Assembly: GCA_014650015.1 (NCBI GenBank)
Contig: BMUD01000026.1
Span: forward strand, 1-64,000
Length of the DNA stretch: 64,000 nt
Origin: Streptomyces griseoloalbus
GTDB taxonomy: Bacteria; Actinomycetota; Actinomycetes; Streptomycetales; Streptomycetaceae
Direction: 5' to 3'
Position 1 is the first letter of the stretch, and every line of letters starts with the position of its first letter. The position numbers were made by a program, and so were the translations under genes. The notes beneath the pieces are model-generated. The model saw only the letters and a program-made list of their open reading frames with translations. It had not been told where the DNA came from and did no database searches. This document shows positions 36,883 through 46,800 of this stretch, piece after piece.

Positions 36883-37329
36883 ATGGTCCTCGCTCTGACT
36901 GTGTGCGGAATTGTCGTGGCGCTCGTGGTGGTGGGGCTCTTCGTCTTCGGAATGCGCCGTCGCCTCATCCAGCGCTCCGGCGGAACCTTCGACTGCAGCC
37001 TGCGCTGGGACGCGCCCGAGTCGGGCGACTCCCAGGGCAAGGGCTGGGCCTACGGGGTGGCCCGCTACAACGGTGACCGGGTGGAGTGGTTCCGGGTGTT
37101 CTCCTACGCCCCCCGCCCGCGCCGCGTCCTGGAGCGCTCCGCGATCGAGGTGGCCGGCCGCCGCGTCCCCGAGGGCGAGGAGGAGCTGGCGCTGCTCACG
37201 GACTACGTGGTCCTCGCCTGTCTGCACCGGGGCACGCGGCTGGAGCTCGCGATGAGCGAGGACGCGCTGACCGGTTTCCTCGCGTGGCTGGAGGCAGCCC
37301 CGCCCGGTCAGCGCGTCAACGTCGCCTAG
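36883..37329 (+). CDS. DUF2550 family membrane protein
   Basis: A 148-residue protein with one N-terminal membrane segment (about residues 2-22) and a cytoplasmic domain of conserved actinobacterial DUF2550 type (GGTFDCSLRWD, GWAYGVARYNGDRVEWFRVFSY, then the C-terminal LAMSEDALTGFLAWLEAAPPG). Function is unknown; it regularly follows the atp operon in Streptomyces as I recall. GGAGG at 36869-36873 serves either ATG 36883 (9-base spacing) or GTG 36877 (3 bases). It converges on the chitinase gene with a gap of only 13 bp. Confidence 0.82.
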   Translation: MVLALTVCGIVVALVVVGLFVFGMRRRLIQRSGGTFDCSLRWDAPESGDSQGKGWAYGVARYNGDRVEWFRVFSYAPRPRRVLERSAIEVAGRRVPEGEEELALLTDYVVLACLHRGTRLELAMSEDALTGFLAWLEAAPPGQRVNVA

Positions 37330-37342
37330 TGGTGCTCGAGGG

Positions 37343-39166
<1,824 letters not shown>

Positions 39167-39241
39167 GCTGCGCCTCCTTATGGGGAGAAACCGGTGGGGG
39201 CACGACTGAGCCATCACGCCCGCAGTGCCGCGAGAATAGAA

Positions 39242-39274
39242 AGGTCTGGACCACGGGTCAATAGGTCTGGACCA
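39242..39274 (-). promoter_or_regulatory. Paired chitinase operator repeats
   Basis: On the minus strand TGGTCCAGACCT occurs at 39274-39263 and again at 39253-39242, 21 bp apart, two helix turns on one face. This 12-bp direct repeat is the known hallmark of Streptomyces chitinase promoters, mediating chitin induction and glucose repression, and its core resembles a DasR site. It starts 76 bp upstream of the chitinase ATG. Confidence 0.85.
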
Positions 39275-39301
39275 CTGTCCTCGATGTGGCCGAAGTTCCC
39301 A

Positions 39302-39943
39302 CTAGATGCCCAATTCCTGTGCCAGCACCGCCGCTTGCACCCGACTGCGCAGCTCCAGCTTGCCCAGCAGCCGGCTGACGTGCGTCTTCACCGTGGCCTC
39401 GGCCATGCCGAGCCGGACCGCGATGTCGGCGTTGGACAGACCCTCGCCGAGACAGGACAGCACCTCGCGCTCGCGCCGGGTGAGGGAGTCGAGCACCGCC
39501 GGATCGACCGTCACCGGACGCGTGGGCTTCGCGGCGAACTCCGCGATCAGCCGCCGGGTGACGGCCGGGGCGACGATGCCCTCCCCGCGCCCCACCGTGC
39601 GCACCGCCGCGATGAGGTCCTTCGCCTCCGTGTTCTTCAGCAGGAACCCGGCGGCACCGGCCCGCAGCGCCCCGAACACGTACTCGTCGAGGTCGAAGGT
39701 GGTCAGCACCAGGACGTCGGCGAGCCCTTCCCCGACCACCTGCCGGGTCGCCGACACCCCGTCGAGGCGCGGCATCTGCACGTCCATCAGCACCAGGTCG
39801 GGGCGGAGCTCACGGGCGAGCGCGACCGCCTGTTCGCCGTCCGCAGCCTCGCCGACGACCTCGATGCCGGGGGCGCTGCGCAGGATGAGGACCAGTCCCG
39901 CGCGGACGGCGGACTGGTCCTCGGCGACCAGGACGCGGATCAT
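39302..39943 (-). CDS. NarL/LuxR-type response regulator
   Basis: A 213-residue two-component regulator: receiver domain with D9 and phospho-acceptor D54 (LVLMDVQMPRLDG), then a LuxR-type helix-turn-helix (about 148-210, LTRREREVLSCLGEGLSNADIA). It overlaps the kinase gene by 4 bp (ATGA), so the two form one pair. It lies upstream of, and in the same direction as, the chitinase, but the chitinase repeats lie between them. Target genes are unknown. Confidence 0.94.
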   Translation of the reverse strand: MIRVLVAEDQSAVRAGLVLILRSAPGIEVVGEAADGEQAVALARELRPDLVLMDVQMPRLDGVSATRQVVGEGLADVLVLTTFDLDEYVFGALRAGAAGFLLKNTEAKDLIAAVRTVGRGEGIVAPAVTRRLIAEFAAKPTRPVTVDPAVLDSLTRREREVLSCLGEGLSNADIAVRLGMAEATVKTHVSRLLGKLELRSRVQAAVLAQELGI

Positions 39944-41133
39944 TCGTTGTCTCCCTGGGCGATGTCGGTGACGGGGAGGGTGGCGCGTACCACCCACAGC
40001 TTGCCGTCCGGGCCGCTCTCCGGTCCGGCCTCGAACGTGCCGCGCAGCAGCGCGGCCCGCTCCCGCATGCCGACGAGTCCGGCCCCGGAACCGGGCGCGC
40101 GCGGGGCGTCCCGGCCGTCGTAGGGGCTGGTCACGCGGAGGGCGAGGGAGTCGTCGAGGCGGCGCAGCCACACGGTGACCTTCCCCCGCCCGGCGTGCTT
40201 CAGCGCGTTCGTCAGTGACTCCTGCACCATCCGGTACGCGGCGAGCTCGACCGGCGCGGGGACGCAGTCGTGGGCGGCGTCGAGGGTGACGTCCAGGCCG
40301 TTGGCGCGGGCGCCCTCGACCAGCGTGCCGAGGCTGTCGAGCGTGGGGGTCGCGGCGGGCTCCCGGTCGTCGGCCCCGTCGCGCAGGATGCCGATGAGCC
40401 GACGCATTTCGGACAGTCCCTGGACGCTGTTCTCCCGGATCACGGTGAGCGCCTCCTTGGACGTCGCCGGGTCGTCCAGGGAGAGCGCGGCCGTGGAGTG
40501 GATGGCGATCGCGGAGAGGTGGTTGGCGACCATGTCGTGCAACTCCCGTGCCATCCGCGAACGTTCCGCCGTCACCGCCTGGCTGCGGTCCATCTCCGCG
40601 AGCAGCGCGGTCTGTTCGGCGCGCAGCCGGGCCGCGTCCGCGGCCTCCCGGTGGTTGCGCACGATGAGACCGGTCGACGCGGGAGCGAACGAGACGACAC
40701 CGACCGCCACCCCGATCAGCAGCGCCTCCGGCACCCGCCAGACGGCGTACGGCACCAGCGCCGCGACGATGCTGAGCAGCCCGGTGATCCGAGGGATGCG
40801 GCGGGCGGAGGCGGGCGTGCCGTACAGGACGGCGGCGTACATCAGGTCGGTGTACATCAGGACCGTGACCAGACTGCCCTGGGTGAGGGTGTCAACGGTC
40901 AGGGCGAGGGTGCCGGTCAGCAGAGCGGTGCGCGGGGCGGTCCGGCGCAGCAGCTCGCAGCCGGCCGTCACGAGGAGCGGGACGAGGAGCGGCCAGCGGC
41001 CGTCGAACAGCACGATCGGCTCGTCGGCCGGCCGGGTGCCCAGTCCCAGGCTCCACAGCAGCAGTCCGCCCAGCAGTCCGGTGAGCGCCAGCCACCGGTC
41101 GAAGCGGTGGGGACGCGGGAGTCGTACGGCCAT
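39940..41133 (-). CDS. NarL-type sensor histidine kinase
   Basis: A 397-residue membrane kinase. The N-terminal half holds about five or six membrane segments with almost no extracellular loop. HisKA_3 follows with phospho-acceptor H199 in RMARELHDMVANHLSAI, then a HATPase with the N-box QESLTNALKHA and the G-box GAGLVGMRERA. It pairs with the overlapping response regulator. The ATG at 41133 follows CGTGTTGGATGGGCC, without a strong ribosome site. The next gene is divergent. Confidence 0.92.
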   Translation of the reverse strand: MAVRLPRPHRFDRWLALTGLLGGLLLWSLGLGTRPADEPIVLFDGRWPLLVPLLVTAGCELLRRTAPRTALLTGTLALTVDTLTQGSLVTVLMYTDLMYAAVLYGTPASARRIPRITGLLSIVAALVPYAVWRVPEALLIGVAVGVVSFAPASTGLIVRNHREAADAARLRAEQTALLAEMDRSQAVTAERSRMARELHDMVANHLSAIAIHSTAALSLDDPATSKEALTVIRENSVQGLSEMRRLIGILRDGADDREPAATPTLDSLGTLVEGARANGLDVTLDAAHDCVPAPVELAAYRMVQESLTNALKHAGRGKVTVWLRRLDDSLALRVTSPYDGRDAPRAPGSGAGLVGMRERAALLRGTFEAGPESGPDGKLWVVRATLPVTDIAQGDNE

Positions 41134-41285
41134 GGGCCCATCCAACACGGTGCGCCGGTGCGCCGCCTGATGCCCGCGAAGGGTCCTGGACTGCATCGTT
41201 CGATGTACCGCGGATTCGTCGGCGGTGACGACGCGTCGGGCCGCCGCGGACGGGAGCCTGAAGGGGTGACCGAGAGGAGCGAACC

Positions 41286-41870
41286 GTGATCGTCGCCTTG
41301 ATCGCCGCCTGCGAGATCGGCTTCTGGGTGCTGCTGGCCGCCGGACTGGCCTGCCGCTATCTGCTGAGGATGCCGCGCACCGGCCTGGCGCTGCTGCTGT
41401 GCGAGCCGCTGCTGGAGGTCGTCCTGCTGGTCGCCACCGCGCTGGACCTGAAGAACGGCGCCGAGCCGAACTGGACGCACGGACTGGCGGCCCTCTACAT
41501 CGGCTACACCGTGGGCCACGGCCACCGCACGGTGAAGTGGCTCGACGGGCATGCCGCGCACCGGCTGGGCGGCGCGCCCGCGCCGCTGGGCCCGCCGCGC
41601 TACGGCATGGCCCGCGCCCGGTACGAGACGAAGGTCTGGCTGGGCACGCTGACGGGCGCCGCCGTGGCGACCGTGCTGCTGCAGATCGCCATCTGGTACG
41701 TCGACGACCCGGGCCGCAGCACCTCCCTGGAGAGCTGGCGCTTCGTGGCCTGGCGGGCGGCCGGCATCCACGGCCTGGTGGCCCTGGCGTACTGGATCTG
41801 GCCGAAGAAGGCCCCGGCGGCCGAGTCGGAGGCCGGGCAGGGCACCGGCAAGGAGCGTGTCGGCCGATGA
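41286..41870 (+). CDS. Multi-spanning membrane protein of unknown function
   Basis: A 194-residue integral membrane protein with about five membrane segments (near 5-25, 35-53, 62-78, 118-138 and 154-172) and a charged C-terminal tail. GHGHRTVKWLDGH in a loop contains several His residues. I do not recognise the family. The GTG follows GAGAGGAGCGAACC, and the stop overlaps the next gene in an ATGA, so the two small membrane proteins are made together. It is divergent from the sensor kinase at 153 bp. Confidence 0.75.
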   Translation: MIVALIAACEIGFWVLLAAGLACRYLLRMPRTGLALLLCEPLLEVVLLVATALDLKNGAEPNWTHGLAALYIGYTVGHGHRTVKWLDGHAAHRLGGAPAPLGPPRYGMARARYETKVWLGTLTGAAVATVLLQIAIWYVDDPGRSTSLESWRFVAWRAAGIHGLVALAYWIWPKKAPAAESEAGQGTGKERVGR

Positions 41871-42064
41871 CGCGGGCGTCGAGGAATCTGCTCGCGGGGG
41901 CCGCCACGCTGGTGGTGGGCCTGGGGCTGTGGCTGTTCGCCGGGGGAGTGGACCTGCCGGGAATCACCCCCACCAAGGTGGGGGTGGTGATGATGTGCGT
42001 CGGCGCCGCCGAGGTCCTGCTGGGTCTGTACCGGGCCGCGCGCACCTCGGCGGGGTCCCGGTAG
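41867..42064 (+). CDS. Small membrane protein, two segments
   Basis: A 65-residue protein with two membrane segments (about 7-26 and 35-55) joined by VDLPGITPTKVG. It overlaps the preceding membrane gene by 4 bp. Its TAG stop is 2 bp before the left end of the MITE-like element at 42067. Function is not known. Confidence 0.7.
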   Translation: MTRASRNLLAGAATLVVGLGLWLFAGGVDLPGITPTKVGVVMMCVGAAEVLLGLYRAARTSAGSR

Positions 42065-42066
42065 GG

Positions 42067-42240
42067 CTGGGGCCTGTCTGACGATTCCCGCCTGCTTCGC
42101 GACGCCATGCACGCACTCTCGCCGCACCGGGCGCAGGAAACATCCCGTACGAGGCTCTGCGCCCGGCACGCCGAGAGCACGCACCTGACGCCGCGAGGCC
42201 GCCCTGCGGGCGACGACGCGAATGGTCAGACAGGCCCTAG
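42067..42240. mobile_element. MITE-like element with imperfect 21-bp terminal inverted repeats
   Basis: Positions 42067-42087 and the reverse complement of 42220-42240 agree at 19 of 21 bases, with the shared core GGGCCTGTCTGAC. The 132 bp between carry no gene. The right end supplies the stop codon of the adenosyltransferase gene: its TAG at 42239-42237 is part of the repeat CTAGGGCC. The outer bases match those of the element at 22108. Confidence 0.68.
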
Positions 42241-42809
42241 CGTTCGCCGCCCGGGACCCACAGCACGTCGCCGGTCTCCTTGTTCGCGACACGGGCCAGG
42301 ATGAACAGGAGGTCGGAGAGGCGGTTGAGGTAGGTGGCGGTGAGGGGGTTCATGGTCTCGCCGTGCGCCTCCAGCGCGGCCCAGGTGGAGCGCTCGGCCC
42401 GCCGTACGACGGTGCACGCCTGGTGCAGCAGGGCCGCGCCGGGTGTGCCGCCGGGCAGGATGAACGAGCGGAGCTTGTCCAGCCGCTCGTTGAAGCGGTC
42501 GCAGTCCGCCTCCAGCCGGTCGACGTAGAACTGCTCGACCCGCAGCGGCGGGAACTCGGGGTTCTCCACCACCGGCGTCGACAGGTCCGCGCCCACGTCG
42601 AACAGGTCGTTCTGCACGCGGGTGAGGACCCGTACGACCTCGTCCTCCAGACCGCCCAGCGCGATCGCCGTCCCGATCACCGCGTTCGCCTCGTTGGCGT
42701 CCGCGTAGGCGGAGATCCGAAGATCGGTCTTGGGCACCCGGCTCATGTCACCGAGGTTGGTGGTGCCCTTGTCGCCGGTCCGGGTGTAGATGCGCGTCAG
42801 GTTGACCAT
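42237..42809 (-). CDS. Cob(I)yrinic acid a,c-diamide adenosyltransferase, PduO type
   Basis: A 190-residue trimeric enzyme attaching the adenosyl group of ATP to cobalt in corrinoids, giving coenzyme B12. The N-terminal RIYTRTGDKGTTNLGD is the ATP-binding signature, and DLFDVGADL and RLSDLLFILAR complete the helical bundle. Adenosylcobalamin would serve methylmalonyl-CoA mutase, whose partner genes mce and meaB lie at 61904 and 63778. The stop codon lies inside a MITE-like repeat, so the last residue or two could differ from relatives without the insertion. Confidence 0.94.
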   Translation of the reverse strand: MVNLTRIYTRTGDKGTTNLGDMSRVPKTDLRISAYADANEANAVIGTAIALGGLEDEVVRVLTRVQNDLFDVGADLSTPVVENPEFPPLRVEQFYVDRLEADCDRFNERLDKLRSFILPGGTPGAALLHQACTVVRRAERSTWAALEAHGETMNPLTATYLNRLSDLLFILARVANKETGDVLWVPGGER

Positions 42810-42822
42810 GTGACCAGCCTAG

Positions 42823-43572
42823 TTAGGCTCCGGCCGTCCGGAACACGCGTGTGCCCACTGTCACGGCGAGGACCGCGAGGCCGACGGCGACCAGGACGCC
42901 GTACAGCATGTGGGCCGTCGCGTACGCCCCGACGTAGGCGTCCCGCACCGCGTCCACCAGGTAGCGGAACGGCATCAGGTGGGACAGCACGTCCAGCCAG
43001 GTCGGGCCCAGGGTCATCGGGAGCATGAGGCCCGACAGCAGCATCGACGGCATGGTCAGGGCGTTGATCGCGGGCCCGAAGCTCTGCGGGGTGTCCATCC
43101 TCATGGCGAGCGCGTACGACAGCGCGGCCAGGGACACGGTCAGCAGGGCGACGAAGGCGAACCCGATCAGCACGCCGGCCAGCGGTGCCCGCAGGCCCAT
43201 CACCAGCGCCGCCAGTACCAGCAGCACCGCCTGGAAGACGAAGACGGTGGCCTCCCGCAGCACCCGGCCCAGCAGCAGGGCGAGGCGGCTCACGGGGGTG
43301 ACGCGCATCCGTTCGACCACCCCCTGGCTCTTCTCGAGGATGATCGTGAAACCGGCGAACGAGGCTCCGAAGAGCCCGAGTTGCAGCAGCAGCCCCGGGA
43401 CCAGCAGCTGCCAGGAGCTGCCCTGCCCGCCGAGCGGCAGACCGGTCAGCAGCGGGCCGAAGAACAGCAGGTACAGCAGCGGCATCAGCACGCCGAAGAG
43501 CAGCGCGAAGCGGGAGCGCAGGGACTGGCGGAGATAGCGCCCGTAGATGAGCGCGGTGTCGTGGAGCAGCAT
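42823..43572 (-). CDS. ABC-2 type exporter permease
   Basis: A 249-residue membrane protein with six membrane segments of the ABC-2/DrrB class. It has an amphipathic N-terminal helix, a GVVERMRVTPVSR coupling loop and the late PSMLLSGLMLPMTLGP motif. It pairs with the ATPase encoded 14 bp upstream and should export a drug or lipid-like compound. A TetR regulator is divergent from the pair. Confidence 0.92.
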   Translation of the reverse strand: MLLHDTALIYGRYLRQSLRSRFALLFGVLMPLLYLLFFGPLLTGLPLGGQGSSWQLLVPGLLLQLGLFGASFAGFTIILEKSQGVVERMRVTPVSRLALLLGRVLREATVFVFQAVLLVLAALVMGLRAPLAGVLIGFAFVALLTVSLAALSYALAMRMDTPQSFGPAINALTMPSMLLSGLMLPMTLGPTWLDVLSHLMPFRYLVDAVRDAYVGAYATAHMLYGVLVAVGLAVLAVTVGTRVFRTAGA

Positions 43573-43586
43573 GGGGTGTCGGTGTC

Positions 43587-44369
<783 letters not shown>

Positions 44370-44393
44370 GGCCCCAGAAAAACAGAATGACTT

Positions 44394-44418
44394 GAATTTT
44401 GCAACGTCCCCAAAATTC
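44394..44418. promoter_or_regulatory. Inverted-repeat operator between the ABC exporter and TetR genes
   Basis: GAATTTTG (44394-44401) and CAAAATTC (44411-44418) form a perfect inverted repeat with a 9-bp spacer, strikingly AT-rich in this genome. It overlaps a possible exporter promoter on the minus strand (TTGGGG, 18 bp, CATTCT) and lies 31 bp before the TetR start. It is the obvious site for the TetR protein. Confidence 0.72.
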
Positions 44419-44448
44419 CAGCGGACCCAGCGAAGCTAGGATGCGGGC

Positions 44449-45090
44449 ATGGCCGAAGGACTCAGGGAACGGAAGAAGCGGCAGACCCGGCAGTACATCT
44501 CCGACGTCGCCACGGGGCTCTTCATGGAGCGGGGCTTCGAGGCCGTGACCGTGGCCGAGGTGGCGCAGGCGGCCGACGTCTCCGTGAACACCGTGTACAA
44601 CTACTTCCCGGCCAAGGAGGACCTGTTCCTCGACCGCTCCAAGGGGGTCGTCGACCGGCTCTCCCGCTGGGTGCGCGGCCGCGGTGACGGCGAGTCGGCG
44701 GCCGAGGCCGTCCTGCGGGAACTGCGCGAGGAGACCGAGGCGGTCTCGCCCCGCATCGGGTTGATGGACGGCTACGAGAAGTTCATGAAGGTCATCCAGG
44801 AATCGCCCACCCTGCGGTCCCGGATGTGGGCCATCGGCCAGGAGGTCCTGACGAACCTGGAGCAGACCCTGCGCGAGGAGACCGGCGCCGGGGACGACGA
44901 CCCGATCCCCGCCTTGATGGCCGGTCAGATCAACTGGCTGCACGGCACCGTCATCGCCGCCATCGGCCAGCGCATGCTCGCCGGCGGCCGACCCGCCGAG
45001 GTGTCCCGCGAGACCCTGGTCCTGCTGGACGAGATGGAGGGTCTGCTGAGCCCGAAGGTGCTCAAGTACGCCGTCCGGGGCGCCGAATGA
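44449..45090 (+). CDS. TetR-family repressor of the adjacent exporter
   Basis: A 213-residue regulator. The N-terminal helix-turn-helix (about 10-58, FEAVTVAEVAQAADVSVNTVYNYFPAKEDLF) is followed by an all-helical ligand domain. It is divergent from the ABC exporter with a 79-bp gap holding a perfect inverted repeat. By analogy it represses both units until an exported compound binds. A TAGGAT ends 7 bp before the ATG, so the mRNA may be nearly leaderless. Confidence 0.92.
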   Translation: MAEGLRERKKRQTRQYISDVATGLFMERGFEAVTVAEVAQAADVSVNTVYNYFPAKEDLFLDRSKGVVDRLSRWVRGRGDGESAAEAVLRELREETEAVSPRIGLMDGYEKFMKVIQESPTLRSRMWAIGQEVLTNLEQTLREETGAGDDDPIPALMAGQINWLHGTVIAAIGQRMLAGGRPAEVSRETLVLLDEMEGLLSPKVLKYAVRGAE

Positions 45091-45215
45091 CCCTCGGCCG
45101 TGTGATGTCCGTCATGTGAGACGTGACGCGCGTTACTTACCGGTCACACGGCGCCCGGCGAACGCTAATGTCCGCTTCTGGAGAACAAGACAGCGCGTAT
45201 CAGGGGAGTCGTACA

Positions 45216-46064
45216 GTGGCACGCAAGCTCGCCGTCATCGGGGCCGGTCTCATGGGGTCCGGCATCGCCCAGGTCTCCGCCCAGGCGGGCTGGGACGTCG
45301 TCCTGCGTGACGTCACCGACGAGGCGCTCACGCGCGGCACCGACGGCATCAAGGCGTCGTACGACAAGTTCGTGGCCAAGGGGAAGCTGGAGGCGCACGA
45401 CGCCGACGCCGCCCTCGCCCGGATCACCACGACCACCGACCTGGACGCCTGCGCGGACGCGGACGTCGTCGTCGAGGCGGTGTTCGAGAAGCTCGAGGTC
45501 AAGCACGAGATCTTCCGCACGCTCGACAAGCTCGTGCGGGAGGACGCCGTCCTCGCCTCCAACACCTCCGCCATCCCGATCACCAAGATCGCGGCCGTGA
45601 CGGAGCGCCCGGAGCGGGTCGTCGGCACCCACTTCTTCTCGCCGGTGCCGATGATGCAGCTGTGCGAGCTGGTCCGCGGCTACAAGACCAGCGACGAAAC
45701 CCTCGCCAGGGCGCGGGAGTTCGCCGAGTCGGTCGGCAAGACCTGCATCGTCGTCAACCGCGACGTCGCCGGCTTCGTCACCACCCGCCTCATCTGCGCC
45801 CTCGTCGTCGAGGCCGCCAAGCTGTACGAGTCGGGCGTGGCGAGCGCCGAGGACATCGACCTCGCCTGCAAGCTGGGCTTCGGCCACGCCATGGGGCCGC
45901 TGGCCACCGCCGACCTGACCGGCGTGGACATCCTGCTGCACGCCACGGGCAACATCTACACCGAGTCCCAGGACGAGAAGTTCGCGGCTCCCGAGCTGAT
46001 GCGCCGGATGGTTGATGCCGGTGACATCGGCCGCAAGAGCGGGCAGGGCTTCTACGAGCACTGA
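45216..46064 (+). CDS. 3-hydroxybutyryl-CoA dehydrogenase
   Basis: A 282-residue NAD(P)-dependent enzyme interconverting acetoacetyl-CoA and 3-hydroxybutyryl-CoA. The Rossmann loop is GAGLMGSGIAQ (about 8-18), SNTSA and the catalytic-histidine region GTHFFSPVPMM follow, and the C-terminal helical domain ends in GRKSGQGFYEH. It supports ethylmalonyl-CoA/butyrate metabolism. The GTG at 45216 has GGGGAG upstream; earlier in-frame starts lack homology. Confidence 0.93.
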   Translation: MARKLAVIGAGLMGSGIAQVSAQAGWDVVLRDVTDEALTRGTDGIKASYDKFVAKGKLEAHDADAALARITTTTDLDACADADVVVEAVFEKLEVKHEIFRTLDKLVREDAVLASNTSAIPITKIAAVTERPERVVGTHFFSPVPMMQLCELVRGYKTSDETLARAREFAESVGKTCIVVNRDVAGFVTTRLICALVVEAAKLYESGVASAEDIDLACKLGFGHAMGPLATADLTGVDILLHATGNIYTESQDEKFAAPELMRRMVDAGDIGRKSGQGFYEH

Positions 46065-46215
46065 GACCGCAACCACCCCGGCGCGCATCACACGCCAGGG
46101 TGAATTCGGTATCGGTTCGCTTACAAGGAGCAACCTCGGCCGCCGCCACGGAGTCAGAGGTTGCATTACCGGCATCACGAACGCGGAGCGCGAGGCGCAC
46201 GCACGGGGAGCGCAT

Positions 46216-46539
46216 ATGCACATCAGGGGCGACCACGTCGAGCTGGTCGTCGGGGGCCGCCTCGACGTCCGCAGCGCGGCGGACGCCCGTACGGTCCTGC
46301 ACTCGGCCGTCGACGACGGAGTCGGCGATCTGGTGCTGGACCTGTCCGAACTCGACTCCTGGGACGCCACCGGACTCGGGGTGATCATGGGGGCCCACCG
46401 ACGGGCCGGCCGGTGCGGCCGGCGGCTGGTACTGCGCGACGTTCCGCCGCAGATGCAGCGCCTGTTGGTGGCCACCAGGCTGCACCGCATCCTGGCGATC
46501 GAGGGGGGTATCGGGGTGGACACGCTGCCCCGCGTGTGA
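46216..46539 (+). CDS. STAS-domain anti-sigma factor antagonist-like protein
   Basis: A 107-residue single STAS domain like SpoIIAA or RsbV. The loop carrying the phospho-acceptor reads DSWDATGLGVIMG: a threonine stands where DSSG-type members have serine, so phosphorylation is still possible. No anti-sigma kinase is adjacent; the large NTPase-like gene follows after 261 bp. The ATG has GGGGAG upstream. Confidence 0.85.
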   Translation: MHIRGDHVELVVGGRLDVRSAADARTVLHSAVDDGVGDLVLDLSELDSWDATGLGVIMGAHRRAGRCGRRLVLRDVPPQMQRLLVATRLHRILAIEGGIGVDTLPRV

Positions 46540-46800
46540 GGCCGTACGGGTACGCAACGGACGACCGGTACGACCCGGACCGACCTCGGCGAACCGTGCG
46601 ACGCGCACAATCCTCACGAGACTGTGACGTCTCGGGCGGCGCGGTACCCCGGACTGTCGTAGATACTGAGCGAAGGTTTAGGGTTCGGCTGCCCGCTGCC
46701 GTGCAACCCTCGAGCGGGCCCGGACCAGAAGCGACAGCGCGGTGTGCAGCAAGGCCGGGAGGGGCTTCAGCCACACGACGCTTTTGGGGGGCTAGGACCT

